Source: Neorhodopirellula lusitana (GTDB taxonomy: Bacteria; Planctomycetota; Planctomycetia; Pirellulales; Pirellulaceae). From it: a stretch of DNA of 64,000 nt. A program made the translations under genes and the position numbers. Below, one piece after another: positions 9,214-18,966 of the stretch (positions are counted from its first letter, which is position 1; each line of letters starts with the position of its first letter). The stretch is from the NCBI RefSeq assembly GCF_900182915.1, contig NZ_FXUG01000002.1:310001-374000 (forward strand), in the 5' to 3' direction. The notes under the pieces were generated by a model. It worked only from the letters and a program-made list of their open reading frames with translations, made no database searches and was not told the origin of the DNA.

Positions 9214-10140
9214 TTGACTTTTGACGCTAGCAAGCCGGCCATTCTGTTTCCCGGACAGGGAGCTCAGGCTCCAGGTATGGGAGTTTGGTTGTGCCAAAAC
9301 CATTCGATTGCTAACGAACTGTTCAGTCGTGCCGAAGAAGTTCTCGGTTACGACCTAAAGGCGTTGTGCGCCGACGGTCCAGCTGAAAAACTGAACGAGA
9401 CCGTCCACAGCCAGCCCGCTTTGTTCGTTGTCGGTGTCGCTGCTGCCCGTGTCTACGAGCAAACGCAACCGGAAATTGCGGCCAGAATCGCAGCTACCGC
9501 TGGTTTGAGTCTGGGGGAGTACACCTCGGTTTGTTTTGCCGGCGGCCTGTCGTTCGAAGACGGGTTGCGACTCGTTCAAAAACGCGGCGATGCAATGCAA
9601 GCTTGTGCTGACGCGGTCGAGTCCGGCATGTCGAGCGTGTTGGGTCTGGATTTGGAAAAGCTAACCGAAGTTTGTGAGCTGAGTCGCGAGGGCGATGAGA
9701 TTTTGCAGCCCGCGAACCTGCTTTGCCCCGGTAACATCGCTGTTTCAGGTCATTTGTCGGCGCTTGGCCGGATAGAGCCCCATGCTGCCGCCGCTGGTGC
9801 AATGAAGGTCGTTCCGCTTAGCGTTGCCGGTGCATTTCACACTCCGTTGATGCAAGACGCGGTCGCGGCTTTGACGACGGCGTTGTCCGAAGTGACAATC
9901 AACGCGACACGCATTCCTGTATACAGCAATGTGGATGCGAAGCCGCACCAAGAGCCTGATGAAATTCGCGATCTGCTGGCTAAGCAGGTGGTGAATCCGG
10001 TTCTTTGGGAAGCCTCGATTCGTCAGATGATTGACGATGGGTTTGATGGTTTCTTGGAAGCTGGCACCGGCCGGGTTCTGCGGGGCACGATCAAACGTAT
10101 TGCTCGCAAAACGCCAACGGATGGTTTCGGCGACGAGTAG
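9214..10140 (+). CDS. fabD: Malonyl-CoA:ACP transacylase
   Basis: A 308-residue cytosolic enzyme that loads malonyl groups onto acyl carrier protein. The N-terminal LFPGQGAQAPGMG, the nucleophile elbow GLSLGEYTS (Ser99) and GAFHTPLM (His209) are the family signatures; QKRGDAMQ holds the conserved substrate-binding Arg. The start codon is TTG at 9214, one base past the rpmF stop, and is supported by immediate similarity to FabD after KPAI. Spacing suggests translation by re-initiation after rpmF. Confidence 0.96.
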   Translation: MTFDASKPAILFPGQGAQAPGMGVWLCQNHSIANELFSRAEEVLGYDLKALCADGPAEKLNETVHSQPALFVVGVAAARVYEQTQPEIAARIAATAGLSLGEYTSVCFAGGLSFEDGLRLVQKRGDAMQACADAVESGMSSVLGLDLEKLTEVCELSREGDEILQPANLLCPGNIAVSGHLSALGRIEPHAAAAGAMKVVPLSVAGAFHTPLMQDAVAALTTALSEVTINATRIPVYSNVDAKPHQEPDEIRDLLAKQVVNPVLWEASIRQMIDDGFDGFLEAGTGRVLRGTIKRIARKTPTDGFGDE

Positions 10141-10307
10141 TTGGTTGGAAAGCGGGTTTTCTCTGGGCGTGCTCAGGGTGGCTGGTTTGTGACCTTATTT
10201 CGCTAGTCAAGCCTTTCTTGGCTGAACCATTCGCTATCACGGCATCCGATTTGACGGCTGCCGATCTGTTTGAAACCAGTTTTCTGATTAATCCAAAGAC
10301 TTAATTT

Positions 10308-11066
10308 ATGAATTTGTCATTGTCCGTTGACCTGAAGGGTCAAGTTGCAATTGTTACCGGTGCTAGTCAGGGCCTGGGGCGTGCGGTTGCGGTTGCTTTG
10401 GGCCAGAACGGTGCCCACGTGGTGTGTTTGGCACGAAATGCCGAGAAGTTGGCCGCTACTGTCGCGGAAATCGAGGCTGCTGGCGGCGTTGGCGAAGCAT
10501 TGCCCTGTGACGTGACTGATCGTAAAGCTGCCGCGGAAGCGATTGAATCGACCAACAAGAAACATGGTCGACTGGATATTTTGGTCAACAACGCTGGGAT
10601 TACACGCGACAAGTTGATGCGTGGCATGTCCGACGAAGAGTGGGACGACGTGATCGCCACGAACCTGACGAGTTGCTTCGTTTGCTGCCGTTCGGCTGCG
10701 GGCGTGATGCGTCGTAAGAAATACGGCCGGATCATCAATATGGCCAGCATTTCGGGGCTGATTGGCAATCCAGGCCAAGCCAACTATTCCGCCAGTAAGG
10801 CAGGGATGATTGGGATGACTCGCACGATGAGCAAGGAGCTGGTTTCGCGTGGTGTTACCGTCAACGCGGTCGCGCCTGGTTTCATCGCCAGTGAGATGAC
10901 AGCCGAGTTGGGCGACGTTGTGATGGAAGAAGTCAAGAAACGCATCCCAGCGAAGCGTGTCGGTCGACCCGAAGACGTGGCCGCCGCCGTGCTGTTCTTA
11001 GCTAGCCCCGACGCGAGTTATATCTCCGGTCAAACCCTCGTCGTCGACGGCGGTATGGTTGGTTAA
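10308..11066 (+). CDS. fabG: 3-oxoacyl-[acyl-carrier-protein] reductase
   Basis: A 252-residue short-chain dehydrogenase that reduces beta-ketoacyl-ACP with NADPH. The cofactor loop is [10 protein letters not shown], followed by NNAGITRD and the catalytic Ser-Tyr-Lys set in NMASISGL and YSASKAG. The end, [16 protein letters not shown], is typical of FabG. It is 167 bases after fabD and 184 bases before acpP in the same direction, completing an elongation-cycle cluster. Confidence 0.95.
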   Translation: MNLSLSVDLKGQVAIVTGASQGLGRAVAVALGQNGAHVVCLARNAEKLAATVAEIEAAGGVGEALPCDVTDRKAAAEAIESTNKKHGRLDILVNNAGITRDKLMRGMSDEEWDDVIATNLTSCFVCCRSAAGVMRRKKYGRIINMASISGLIGNPGQANYSASKAGMIGMTRTMSKELVSRGVTVNAVAPGFIASEMTAELGDVVMEEVKKRIPAKRVGRPEDVAAAVLFLASPDASYISGQTLVVDGGMVG

Positions 11067-11250
11067 TAATGCGATAAGAAACGGGATATTGACGGGTTTT
11101 AGCCGTTTCCCCTATCTTCTCCAATTCAGAAGGCCTCGATTCCTTCAAGCGGTTACGGATTGACCGTTCGCAACCTGAATCCATCCACTTTCAATCGACG
11201 CGCAGGCCGTCGATGATTTCCCCATTACATCCATTTTCTGGAGAGCGCCC

Positions 11251-11496
11251 GTGGCGTCCATTGAAGAACGCGTGGTCGACATTGTTTCCGAGCAACTCGG
11301 CGTCGACAAAGATAAAATCACTCGCGAAACCTCGTTCGTTAACGACCTCGGTGCCGACTCGCTCGACACAGTTGAATTGGTAATGGAGCTCGAAGAGGAA
11401 TTCGATATCAGCATCCCAGACGATGCTGCAGAGAAGATTCAAAAGGTTGGCGAAGCTGTCGACTTCATCGAAAAAGAAAAAGGCGACGACGCTTAG
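11251..11496 (+). CDS. acpP: Acyl carrier protein
   Basis: An 81-residue acidic protein with the phosphopantetheine site [14 protein letters not shown] (Ser37). It carries growing acyl chains for the Fab enzymes around it. The start codon is GTG at 11251, preceded by GGAGAG at 11240-11245 as ribosome-binding site. Length and charge are typical. Confidence 0.97.
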   Translation: MASIEERVVDIVSEQLGVDKDKITRETSFVNDLGADSLDTVELVMELEEEFDISIPDDAAEKIQKVGEAVDFIEKEKGDDA

Positions 11497-11656
11497 TGTC
11501 GGCCTTTTAGCGGACAACCGCTTGTTGTCGAACTGCACTTCTTGAGACGACTTGGCTTGATTGGCCTAGTCCTTCGGAAGTGGCAATTCGGTATCGAGTA
11601 GCGTTCGCGGATTCAGACTCAGGTCATCGCGGTTTTCATTAACGCGATTTAACCTT

Positions 11657-11720
11657 CGGCAACCCGAAGCGATAGCGAGGATCATGTGCGATCATCTCGC
11701 TGACGCTTCGGGTTGCCTTT
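11657..11720 (+). terminator. Long hairpin with T run between acpP and fabF
   Basis: Perfect 14-base arms (GGCAACCCGAAGCG at 11657-11670 and its complement at 11703-11716) enclose a second stem (AGCGAG 11673-11678 / CTCGCT 11695-11700) and a GATC pair, followed by TTTT. It resembles a Rho-independent terminator or attenuator and could let acpP be expressed above fabF. It lies 160 bases after the acpP stop. Confidence 0.75.
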
Positions 11721-11767
11721 TAGAACACCTTATCACTTTGACTTAACGCACATCGATCGACTCACTC

Positions 11768-13048
11768 ATGACCGCTTCCACTGAACAAACAAACGTCTCG
11801 CGTCCAAACGAATCGGAACGCCGGGTCGTGATTACTGGCGTTGGTGTCGTGACGCCACTGGCTTGTGATGTTGAGTCTTTCTGGACTCGATTGATCGCCG
11901 GTGAGAGTGGGATTCATGAACTGTCGATCATGGATACTGCTCGCTACAAAGTTCACTTCGGTGGCGACATTCCTAATTTTGATGTCACCGAACACGTCGA
12001 ACCCCGGGAAGCGAAGCGACTGGACCGTTTCACTCAATTTGCCGTCCACGCGGGTGCTCAGGCCGTGATTGATAGCGGAGTTGATTTTTCAACTTTGGAT
12101 GTCAAGCGTTGCGGCGTGATCCTTGGTTCGGGAATTGGTGGACTGAATGAGATCGAGGACCAAATCGAGCGCATGCTCAACAAGGGACCGGATCGAGTTA
12201 GCCCCTTCACGGTGCCTAAGATGATGGTCAACGCGGCCGGCGGGACGCTTTCGATTCGTTACGGATTGAAAGGTCCTAACTTCGCCGTCGCGACAGCCTG
12301 TGCCAGTGCAACCAACGCCATGGGCGATGCGGTGCGCAGCATCCGATCAGGCGAAACGGACTTGGTGATCACTGGTGGTACCGAGGCCGCAATCACCCGT
12401 ATGGGTTTGGCGGCGTTTCAAAACATGAAAGCGCTTTCGACTCGTAACGAAGAGCCCACGTTGGCAAGCCGTCCTTTCGATGTCGGTCGCGATGGATTCG
12501 TGTTGGCTGAGGGTGCTGGTCTGTTGATTTTTGAAGAGCTTGAACAGGCGAAAGCTCGTGGTGCAAAGATCTACGCCGAGGTTCTTGGTTATGGAACTTC
12601 CAGCGATGCAGGCCACATCACTGCTCCAGATCCTGATGGCAACGGAGCCGCCGACGCGATGCGATATGCGATTGCAGATTCGGGTCGCGGTGTCGAGCAG
12701 ATTGATTACATCAATGCTCACGGCACTAGCACGCCATTAGGCGACAAGGCGGAAACGCGTGCAATTAAGGCTGTGTTGGGTGATCGAGCGAAAGATGTTG
12801 CGATCAGTAGCACGAAGGGTGCTCTTGGGCACTCGCTAGGCGCAAGCGGTGGAATCGAGGCGGTGATTTTGTGCAAAACCATCGAAACAGGAATGATCGC
12901 ACCAACAATCAACTTGGATAGCGCGGATCCTGAATGTGATCTGGATTACGTCCCGTTGAAAGCTCGCGAACAAAAAGTCGATGTGGCGATGAGCAATAGC
13001 TTTGGTTTCGGTGGTCACAACGCTTGTGTGGTGCTCGGTCGCCTCTAG
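11768..13048 (+). CDS. fabF: 3-oxoacyl-[acyl-carrier-protein] synthase II
   Basis: A 426-residue condensing enzyme (KAS II) that extends acyl-ACP with malonyl-ACP. The thiolase-fold triad is visible: Cys178 in ATACASATNAMGDA, His318 in NAHGTSTPLGD and His355 in KGALGHSLGASG; the C-terminal NSFGFGGHNACVVL is also characteristic. An N-terminal Ser/Thr/Asn-rich stretch of about 17 residues precedes the conserved RRVVITGVGVVTPL. It follows acpP, as in many bacteria, but across a strong hairpin, so it may have its own promoter. Confidence 0.96.
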   Translation: MTASTEQTNVSRPNESERRVVITGVGVVTPLACDVESFWTRLIAGESGIHELSIMDTARYKVHFGGDIPNFDVTEHVEPREAKRLDRFTQFAVHAGAQAVIDSGVDFSTLDVKRCGVILGSGIGGLNEIEDQIERMLNKGPDRVSPFTVPKMMVNAAGGTLSIRYGLKGPNFAVATACASATNAMGDAVRSIRSGETDLVITGGTEAAITRMGLAAFQNMKALSTRNEEPTLASRPFDVGRDGFVLAEGAGLLIFEELEQAKARGAKIYAEVLGYGTSSDAGHITAPDPDGNGAADAMRYAIADSGRGVEQIDYINAHGTSTPLGDKAETRAIKAVLGDRAKDVAISSTKGALGHSLGASGGIEAVILCKTIETGMIAPTINLDSADPECDLDYVPLKAREQKVDVAMSNSFGFGGHNACVVLGRL

Positions 13049-13524
13049 AGAACCCGAGGCACTAGCTAGTTAGCCAGCCGTTACGCTGGACTAGGGATGG
13101 GTTGAGCTTGGAGTTCGCTGGGCATGGGATGTGTTGGCGTGGGATTCCTTGGGCGTGGGATTCCTCGGGCTGCCCAGGTAGTGAAATGCCAGGTTGCGGG
13201 AGCGGGAAGACCTGATGCTGCAGGGGCCTTTTGAGAGGGGCCTTGTGAGGGAACCCGAGGGTTGGCGTGGCATGCGAGTATGGCGGTGTTGTTCTTCGTT
13301 GGTGAAGTGGGCCGACCAAAGTCGGACGTCGAGCGTAGTTGAGGATCCCCGAAAGTTGGGTGGGTGCCCTGGATGACTGCGGTTCGTCGATAAATTGGGA
13401 GCGAATCGAGCCTTTGGTGGCTCGTTGTGCATCCAAATTGTGGTGACAATGCTTACGGTGAGTGGCAAGCCGCGGTTTTGATAGTTAAGCTAATTGTCCT
13501 ACTCGCGTGTTCGTTCTGTTCTAA
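13049..13524. other. Gene-free spacer between fabF and the response regulator
   Basis: 476 bases, G-rich on the plus strand and with few stops on the minus strand, giving three overlapping spurious minus-strand frames. None looks like a protein. It contains a short tandem repeat (13136-13167) and must hold the promoter of the response-regulator gene. Confidence 0.5.
13136..13167. repeat. 16-base direct repeat, two copies
   Basis: GGCGTGGGATTCCTTG followed directly by a copy with one change. A looser related stretch (GGGCATGGGAT) precedes it. No function is apparent. Confidence 0.7.
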
Positions 13525-14226
13525 GTGACCAGCCAAGCAATGACCATGGATTCATCATCGTTCAATCCAACAGCGGAGGCCGATTCGGGCCCTGAACCCA
13601 CGGTCTATCTGATCGACGACCATGAAGTCGAACTTGACCTGATGCAGAGATGGTGTCGGCAGGCCGGACTGAAGACAGAAGTCTTTGATGAGCCAAATGT
13701 GCTCTTGGCAAGATTGGAGCAGGCGACCGTCGGTTGTTTGGTTGCTGATCTTCGCATGCCGCAAATTAGCGGGCTGGAACTGCAAGCGGAATTGGCTCGA
13801 CGTGACCTGACGATTCCCGTCATTTTGGTGACGGGCCATGGTGATGCGGAGAATTGCCGAGCTGCGTTTAAGCAAGGCGTCTTCGACTTCATCGAGAAAG
13901 GTTTCGACTCAATCCAGTTCATTGATTCGATCGAGAAAGCGATCCGCTCCAATCAGCGTGATCGTTTCCGATACGAGGTCCGCCGTGAAGCTCGGCTGTT
14001 GCTCGAGAAAATCTCACGCCGTGAAAACGAGGTTGTCCTGCTGCTCGCCAACGGAATGCCGTTGAAGGGGATCGCCCAGGAACTGAAGATCAGCGTGCAA
14101 ACCGCATCGAAGCACCGCAGCAGCATTTTCTTGAAGCTCGGGATCGATAACGAAGTCGACCTGTACAAAATGCTGTTGGCGGCCGAAGTGGATCTCGACA
14201 AGAATCCTGAGCAGGCCGAAGAATAA
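13525..14226 (+). CDS. FixJ-type two-component response regulator
   Basis: A receiver domain (about 25-140) with the acidic pair DD (31-32), phospho-acceptor Asp75 in CLVADLRMP, Thr103 in VTGHGD and Lys125 in FIEKGF, followed by a LuxR/FixJ-type helix-turn-helix (about 155-215: ISRRENEVVLLLANGMPLKG and VQTASKHRSSIFLKLGI). It should bind DNA when phosphorylated. The GTG at 13525 is the most upstream start; ATG codons at 13540 and 13546 are as likely, since the first 20 residues are not conserved. No histidine kinase lies next to it, so it is an orphan in this window. Confidence 0.92.
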   Translation: MTSQAMTMDSSSFNPTAEADSGPEPTVYLIDDHEVELDLMQRWCRQAGLKTEVFDEPNVLLARLEQATVGCLVADLRMPQISGLELQAELARRDLTIPVILVTGHGDAENCRAAFKQGVFDFIEKGFDSIQFIDSIEKAIRSNQRDRFRYEVRREARLLLEKISRRENEVVLLLANGMPLKGIAQELKISVQTASKHRSSIFLKLGIDNEVDLYKMLLAAEVDLDKNPEQAEE

Positions 14227-14246
14227 GCTTGCAGCTTGATTTGCTT

Positions 14247-14278
14247 CTAGATTGCATCGGCATGCGGATGCAATCTAG
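14247..14278 (+). terminator. Hairpin after the response-regulator gene
   Basis: Perfect 12-base arms (CTAGATTGCATC and its complement) with an 8-base loop, 21 bases after the stop codon. There is no T run behind it, so efficiency is uncertain. Confidence 0.6.
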
Positions 14279-14576
14279 GTGCTCATGGAATGAGCGATCT
14301 CCGCTTGGGGACGCTCGCCCTTGGCCGCTGAACGACTTGCTGAAGCTCGCTTAAACTCTGGTTTAGGCTTGGAGCTAGGGAATGCTGAGGCGGGTTCTCG
14401 CCGGCCGAAATTGTGGTTGGATGGCCCTGCAGTTCAGTGGAGTCCGTGCATCCCCTTGCCGTGCAGTGCATCCCAGTGCGGTACAGCCCAGTTGATGAGG
14501 CCCAGTTCATGCAGTCCAATCCTTGCAGTCCTGTGCAGCCTGGACGATACCGGGCTACCCGATTGCTGGGCGAGTT
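14279..14576. other. Spacer with degenerate CAGT-rich repeats
   Basis: Lies between the convergent response regulator and argH. From about 14430 to 14545 the words GCAGT, CCAGT and GTGCA recur many times in an irregular pattern. No protein-like frame is seen. Confidence 0.5.
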
Positions 14577-15965
14577 CTAAACGTCGTTGGCGAGTCGTTG
14601 GGTCCAGATGTCGATTTGCTCCCGCACGCGTTCGGGTGCGGTGGAGCCTTCGCTTTGGAAAGCAGCCACGGCATTCTGGGTGCCGAGCACTTCTTTGATG
14701 CTAGCGTCGATCGCGCCGTCGCTTAGTTTTGCGAGCGTTTCGACCGGCAGGTCGGCCAGTGGTAGATCCTGCTTCATCGCCTCGCCCACGATCGCCCCGA
14801 CTAAGTGGTGGGCCGTTCGTTGGGGCATTCCTTTGCGGATCATCCATTCCATCAGCGTGGTCGCATCCAGATAGCCTTTTTCGATTCTGGCGGAGATCGA
14901 ATCGCGTTTCAGCGTTGCACCGGCAACAATCGGCGTGGCTAGTTCCAGCATCGCGCGTGTCGTGTCAAACGCGTCGAACAAGGGCGGTTTGTCTTCTTGA
15001 AGATCGCGGTTGTACGCCAGCGGGAGATTCTTCACGAGCAACATGAGTGTTTGCAGGCTTCCCATCACGCGGGCTGATTTGCCTCGGGTGAGTTCGAGCG
15101 TATCTGGGTTCACTTTTTGCGGCATGATGCTGCTGCCGGTGCAAAATTGTTGTGGGATTTGGATGAAGTCGAACTCCACCGTGCTCCACAAAATCCATTC
15201 CTCGGCCCAGCCACTTAGGTGGGATGCGATCATCGAAAGGGCGAACGAGGACTCTAACGCGAAGTCCCGGTCGCTGCTGGTGTCGAGGCTGTTGGCCGTG
15301 ATTCCATCAAAGCCGAGTGCCTTTGCGGTTTGTTGACGGTCGATGGGGAGTGTGGTGCCGGCGACGGCGGCAATTCCCAGTGGGCTTTGGTTGACCCGTT
15401 TTCGGCAGTCGGCAACTCGCCCACGGTCTCGTTCGAGCTTTTCGATGTAGGCCAACCAGTAGTGGGGGGCCAGCACGGGCTGAGCGCGTTGGAGGTGCGT
15501 GTAGGCTGGAAGAATGACGTCGAAGTCGGCATCGCAGCGGCTGAGGAAAGCTCGCTGCAAAGCGACCAGCAGTTCGTCGATGTGGTCCAGAGACTCCCGA
15601 ATCCACATTCGCAGGTCCGTGCTGACCTGGTCGTTGCGGCTGCGGGCGGTGTGCAGTTTACGTCCCACGTCTCCGGTCGCGTCGATCAGCGCCTGCTCGA
15701 CGTGCATGTGGATGTCTTCCAGTTCGAACCGCATCGGCAGTTCGCCTCGCTCCAGCTGTCCCCGGATTTTTTCCAATTCGGTACAAATTAGCGAGAATTC
15801 TTGGTCCGTCAGCAGCCCAACGGTGCGAAGCATGTCGGCGTGGGCGATCGAACCGCGGATGTCCTGTTCGTACAATCGCGAGTCAAAACTAATGCTTTCA
15901 GCATAGGCTTCGAGTCGTTGGTCGGTTGCTTGGGCGAATACGCCACTGCGGGAAGGACTGGCCAC
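14577..15965 (-). CDS. argH: Argininosuccinate lyase
   Basis: A 462-residue enzyme that splits argininosuccinate into arginine and fumarate, the last step of arginine synthesis. Family hallmarks: the HTARSRNDQVSTDLRM segment, the YTHLQRAQP motif with the catalytic His, and the fumarase/lyase signature GSSIMPQKVNPD with the catalytic Ser loop. Length matches. The start is GTG at 15965, directly before ASPSRSGVFAQ. It is monocistronic here and divergent from the 950-residue exported protein. Confidence 0.97.
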   Translation of the reverse strand: MASPSRSGVFAQATDQRLEAYAESISFDSRLYEQDIRGSIAHADMLRTVGLLTDQEFSLICTELEKIRGQLERGELPMRFELEDIHMHVEQALIDATGDVGRKLHTARSRNDQVSTDLRMWIRESLDHIDELLVALQRAFLSRCDADFDVILPAYTHLQRAQPVLAPHYWLAYIEKLERDRGRVADCRKRVNQSPLGIAAVAGTTLPIDRQQTAKALGFDGITANSLDTSSDRDFALESSFALSMIASHLSGWAEEWILWSTVEFDFIQIPQQFCTGSSIMPQKVNPDTLELTRGKSARVMGSLQTLMLLVKNLPLAYNRDLQEDKPPLFDAFDTTRAMLELATPIVAGATLKRDSISARIEKGYLDATTLMEWMIRKGMPQRTAHHLVGAIVGEAMKQDLPLADLPVETLAKLSDGAIDASIKEVLGTQNAVAAFQSEGSTAPERVREQIDIWTQRLANDV

Positions 15966-16084
15966 GGTTGACTTTCGGACGGAGGGAAGTCGAAATGGAA
16001 GAGCAAGTAGATAAGCGAATAAGATGGCTCAAACTGCTTTGCATGAAAACCGGGCCGAATTCACTCCTTTTTGAACACCCTCGT

Positions 16085-18937
16085 ATGTCCCATCGTCGAC
16101 GCTCAACGTTTCCCGCCGTTCAAGTCGTTCTAGCCGTCGCTGCCACGATTGGCCTGCCCGCTGTCGTTTTCGCTCAAACGCTGCCCGTCCAGCTTCCTGG
16201 GGCGGCAAGCGGGCCCAGTGTTGCAGGGGTGCCCAGTATTACAGGGGTGCCCAGTATTGCCGTGACCTCACCCGGGTATCCCTATGGGGTTGCTGCGATC
16301 GAGCTCCCCATGCAAACGCCGATCTTGGGGAATGGGTTGCCGCCGTTGGAAGTCGTGGAGAACGAGCGGGTGCGTTTTGTGATTAGCGAAAATCTCCAGC
16401 AACGCGTCGGAAGGCGACCGTCCGAACAACCGCTTCCGCCCGTGGGGCGAGGCCGATTATTGGGGCGAGTCGGGAATCTCATTCGCGAGATTTCAGGTGC
16501 CAATGATGAGACCGAAACGTATGCACGCCGCGTCATGTTTCTGTTCGAAGGCGAAGCACCGTTGGAAATCCAGCTTACCGATCGAGGCATCGACCGGGGC
16601 ACCTACTCGCTTACGCCGCTGCGAGTTCCCGATTTGCATGGGCAGTGGTTGGATCGATGGTGGGCCGAGTTCACCAAGCAATCCAAGCGACAGATCGAGA
16701 GCACCGATACACCACCTTGGATTCAAACTTATCTGGTTGCGATGTTGTCGTCCCGATTGAGTTTGCCACTTCCGGATTGGTATGGCCAAGGCGACAAGGG
16801 GCCGGAGGAGGATCCTCTGTTGATGACGTTGCAGTGGATCGGCGGCGCGGCCAAGGTATCCAATGCCGTTTTTGCTGCCGCAGCGATTGGCAGCGACCCT
16901 GATCTTTCGGTTGCCGAGGCGGCGGCCAACGTGACCGCAATGCCGGTTCCGGCGGCAATCGACTGGCATATGAATCCGCAATCAGGTTTGCCGGAAGATG
17001 CACCAGAACCGGCGGTCGAGCCGCTGGCCCATTGTGTGCCACCGGAGTGTTTTTACATACGGTATGGGAATTTCGAGAACTATTTGTGGTTCCAAGATCT
17101 GACTGATGAATACGGCGGTGATGTTTCTCGGATGATTACGCTGAGCGGCTTGTCCAACGATGGGGCCGCAAGGTTACAGCGTCAACTCGGCATTCAAATG
17201 ACGGCGATGGGGCGAGTGTTGGGACCAACCATCATTGTCGATCAAGCGTTGATAGGACGAGACTTGTTTTTGCAGGATGGGGCCGCGATGGGGGTCGTGT
17301 TTGAGTCCAACAACGCGTTCCTGTTGCGAACTAGCTTGAACAATGATCGTCAAACGTTGGCATCCAGTTCGGACGCGATCACGCTGAAGACAGTGGATCT
17401 AGAACACGGGCAAGCGTCGCTGTTGCGGTCGACTGACAATGCGGTTCGATCGTTCCTGGTGGAACACGATGGGTTTCTATGCGTCACGAACAGCCGCTTC
17501 ATCGCGGATCGTTTCTTGGAGGTTGGGCAAACGGGTGAGTCGCTGGCAAAGACGGATGCTTTCCGTTCGGCTCGACACTGGATGCCGCTGGAAAGAAACG
17601 ACACGATCTTTGCTTACTTTTCCCCCGGAATGCTGCAAGGCTTGTTGTCGCCGCATTATCTGATTGAGCTGCGACGACGTATGCAATCCGAAGCGGATAT
17701 TGCGCTGGTTCATTTGGCACGACTTGCGGCTGCTTCGATGGCTTCGAGTGATCAACCCGCATTGGAAGAAATTCAAGACCTTGTGAATGCAGGATTCTTG
17801 CCGGTCAACTTCGGGCGTCGTGCGGACGGATCGGGCGTTGTCACCGTCGGCGACCGAGTGCTGGACACCCGACGCGGTGCCCGAGGGACGTTCCTGCCCA
17901 TTCCGGACAGTCAAATCGATAGCGTGACGGTATCAGAATCGCGTTGGTATGACGAAATTGCGGCCGCTTACCAACAACAGTTCCGTAGCTTCGACCCGAT
18001 TTTTGTGGGCGTGCAGCGCGAAGCGGTTGAGTCTTTCGAACGACCCGATGGCACGATGGAGCGTCGTGAGCGTCTAGCCATTCATGCTGAAATCGCTCCT
18101 TGGCAGCCTGAAAACTACGGCTCTTGGGCGGAACAACTGGGCCCGCCCACGCGAGTCGCGATGCAGTTTAGCCCTGACGACATAGTCGCGGTTCAAGCTC
18201 ACGTGGCATCGGACCAGTTGGGGCCGCCAACGCACCTGTTCGCTGCGATCAAGGATTCGACACCGCCTCGGCCTGAAAGCTTTGACGGGATCCTTAACGG
18301 TTATCGAGCTTTGAAGACCTTGCCGGGCTACCTGGGGGCTTATCCGCAGCCCGGCGTGCTGGATCGTTTGCCGTTGGGGCTGGGTCGTGGACAACCGGTG
18401 GGTCCGGGAATGAGTCGACTGATTGGTGGCGTGTATCGCTTTACAGGCGGTGGCTTCAGTGTGTTGTCGTTTCAGCATGATTTGTTGGCCGCCACCTTAC
18501 CTGTGCTCGCCGCAACGGAAGTTGATGACAGTGTTCAGGTGCGTGCTCACGTCGGTAATCTGGACGGCAGCCAACTCGAAGGCTATGTCAACGAATTGCT
18601 CTACGAGCGAGCTGCCAAAGCTAGTGCAGCTGGCGCCGAGTTCTTGCAGTTGCTAAACTCACAACTTGGCGTGAAGGCGGATACCGTATCGCCCGAAACG
18701 GCCCGGATTCTGGGCGGTAGCATGCAATGCCCGTTGGGTGGCCAGTACGAGCTGTCCGCTAGGAACCAATGGTTCAGCACAGCATGGGGTGCCGCTTCAC
18801 AAGAACCGACACCGCTTTCACCACCAGGTTACCAAGCACCTATCTTGCAGTGGTTTCGCGGACTCGACGCAACGCTAACCCAGTATCCGAATCGGCTGAT
18901 CGCTGATATCGACGTGGAGGTTGCACGCCACGATTGA
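16085..18937 (+). CDS. Large exported protein of unknown function
   Basis: 950 residues; I do not recognise a family. The ATG at 16085 begins a clear signal peptide (MSHRRR, then VVLAVAATIGLPAVVFA, cleavage near residue 30). Residues 35-60 contain short VPSI/TGVPSI repeats from an 18-base DNA repeat. The rest is mostly globular: a segment CVPPECFYIRYGNFENYLWF at about 320-340, TLSGLSNDGAARLQRQLGIQ after it, and a region around 440-560 about values and failures to load (SFLVEHDGFLCVTNSRFIAD). No membrane segment after the signal, so it is probably periplasmic or outer-surface. The layout recalls large planctomycete conserved exported proteins with a DUF3352-like feel, but I cannot confirm this. 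No operon partner. Confidence 0.75.
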   Translation: MSHRRRSTFPAVQVVLAVAATIGLPAVVFAQTLPVQLPGAASGPSVAGVPSITGVPSIAVTSPGYPYGVAAIELPMQTPILGNGLPPLEVVENERVRFVISENLQQRVGRRPSEQPLPPVGRGRLLGRVGNLIREISGANDETETYARRVMFLFEGEAPLEIQLTDRGIDRGTYSLTPLRVPDLHGQWLDRWWAEFTKQSKRQIESTDTPPWIQTYLVAMLSSRLSLPLPDWYGQGDKGPEEDPLLMTLQWIGGAAKVSNAVFAAAAIGSDPDLSVAEAAANVTAMPVPAAIDWHMNPQSGLPEDAPEPAVEPLAHCVPPECFYIRYGNFENYLWFQDLTDEYGGDVSRMITLSGLSNDGAARLQRQLGIQMTAMGRVLGPTIIVDQALIGRDLFLQDGAAMGVVFESNNAFLLRTSLNNDRQTLASSSDAITLKTVDLEHGQASLLRSTDNAVRSFLVEHDGFLCVTNSRFIADRFLEVGQTGESLAKTDAFRSARHWMPLERNDTIFAYFSPGMLQGLLSPHYLIELRRRMQSEADIALVHLARLAAASMASSDQPALEEIQDLVNAGFLPVNFGRRADGSGVVTVGDRVLDTRRGARGTFLPIPDSQIDSVTVSESRWYDEIAAAYQQQFRSFDPIFVGVQREAVESFERPDGTMERRERLAIHAEIAPWQPENYGSWAEQLGPPTRVAMQFSPDDIVAVQAHVASDQLGPPTHLFAAIKDSTPPRPESFDGILNGYRALKTLPGYLGAYPQPGVLDRLPLGLGRGQPVGPGMSRLIGGVYRFTGGGFSVLSFQHDLLAATLPVLAATEVDDSVQVRAHVGNLDGSQLEGYVNELLYERAAKASAAGAEFLQLLNSQLGVKADTVSPETARILGGSMQCPLGGQYELSARNQWFSTAWGAASQEPTPLSPPGYQAPILQWFRGLDATLTQYPNRLIADIDVEVARHD
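16223..16258 (+). repeat. 18-base tandem repeat inside the exported protein gene
   Basis: Two near-identical 18-base units ((G/A)CAGGGGTGCCCAGTATT) in frame, with a partial third copy upstream, coding for repeated GVPSI. It sits just after the signal peptide. Confidence 0.8.
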
Positions 18938-18966
18938 GATCAGCTTGTCTTTCGAACGCGAGTCCA

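Noticed and set aside
13062-13468. Three overlapping minus-strand frames of about 120 codons
   Set aside because: All come from a stop-poor, G-rich spacer; composition is unlike the real proteins here and no start signals are seen.
14430-14545. CRISPR-like or satellite array from repeated CAGT words
   Set aside because: The words are short and irregular, with no fixed unit or spacer length.
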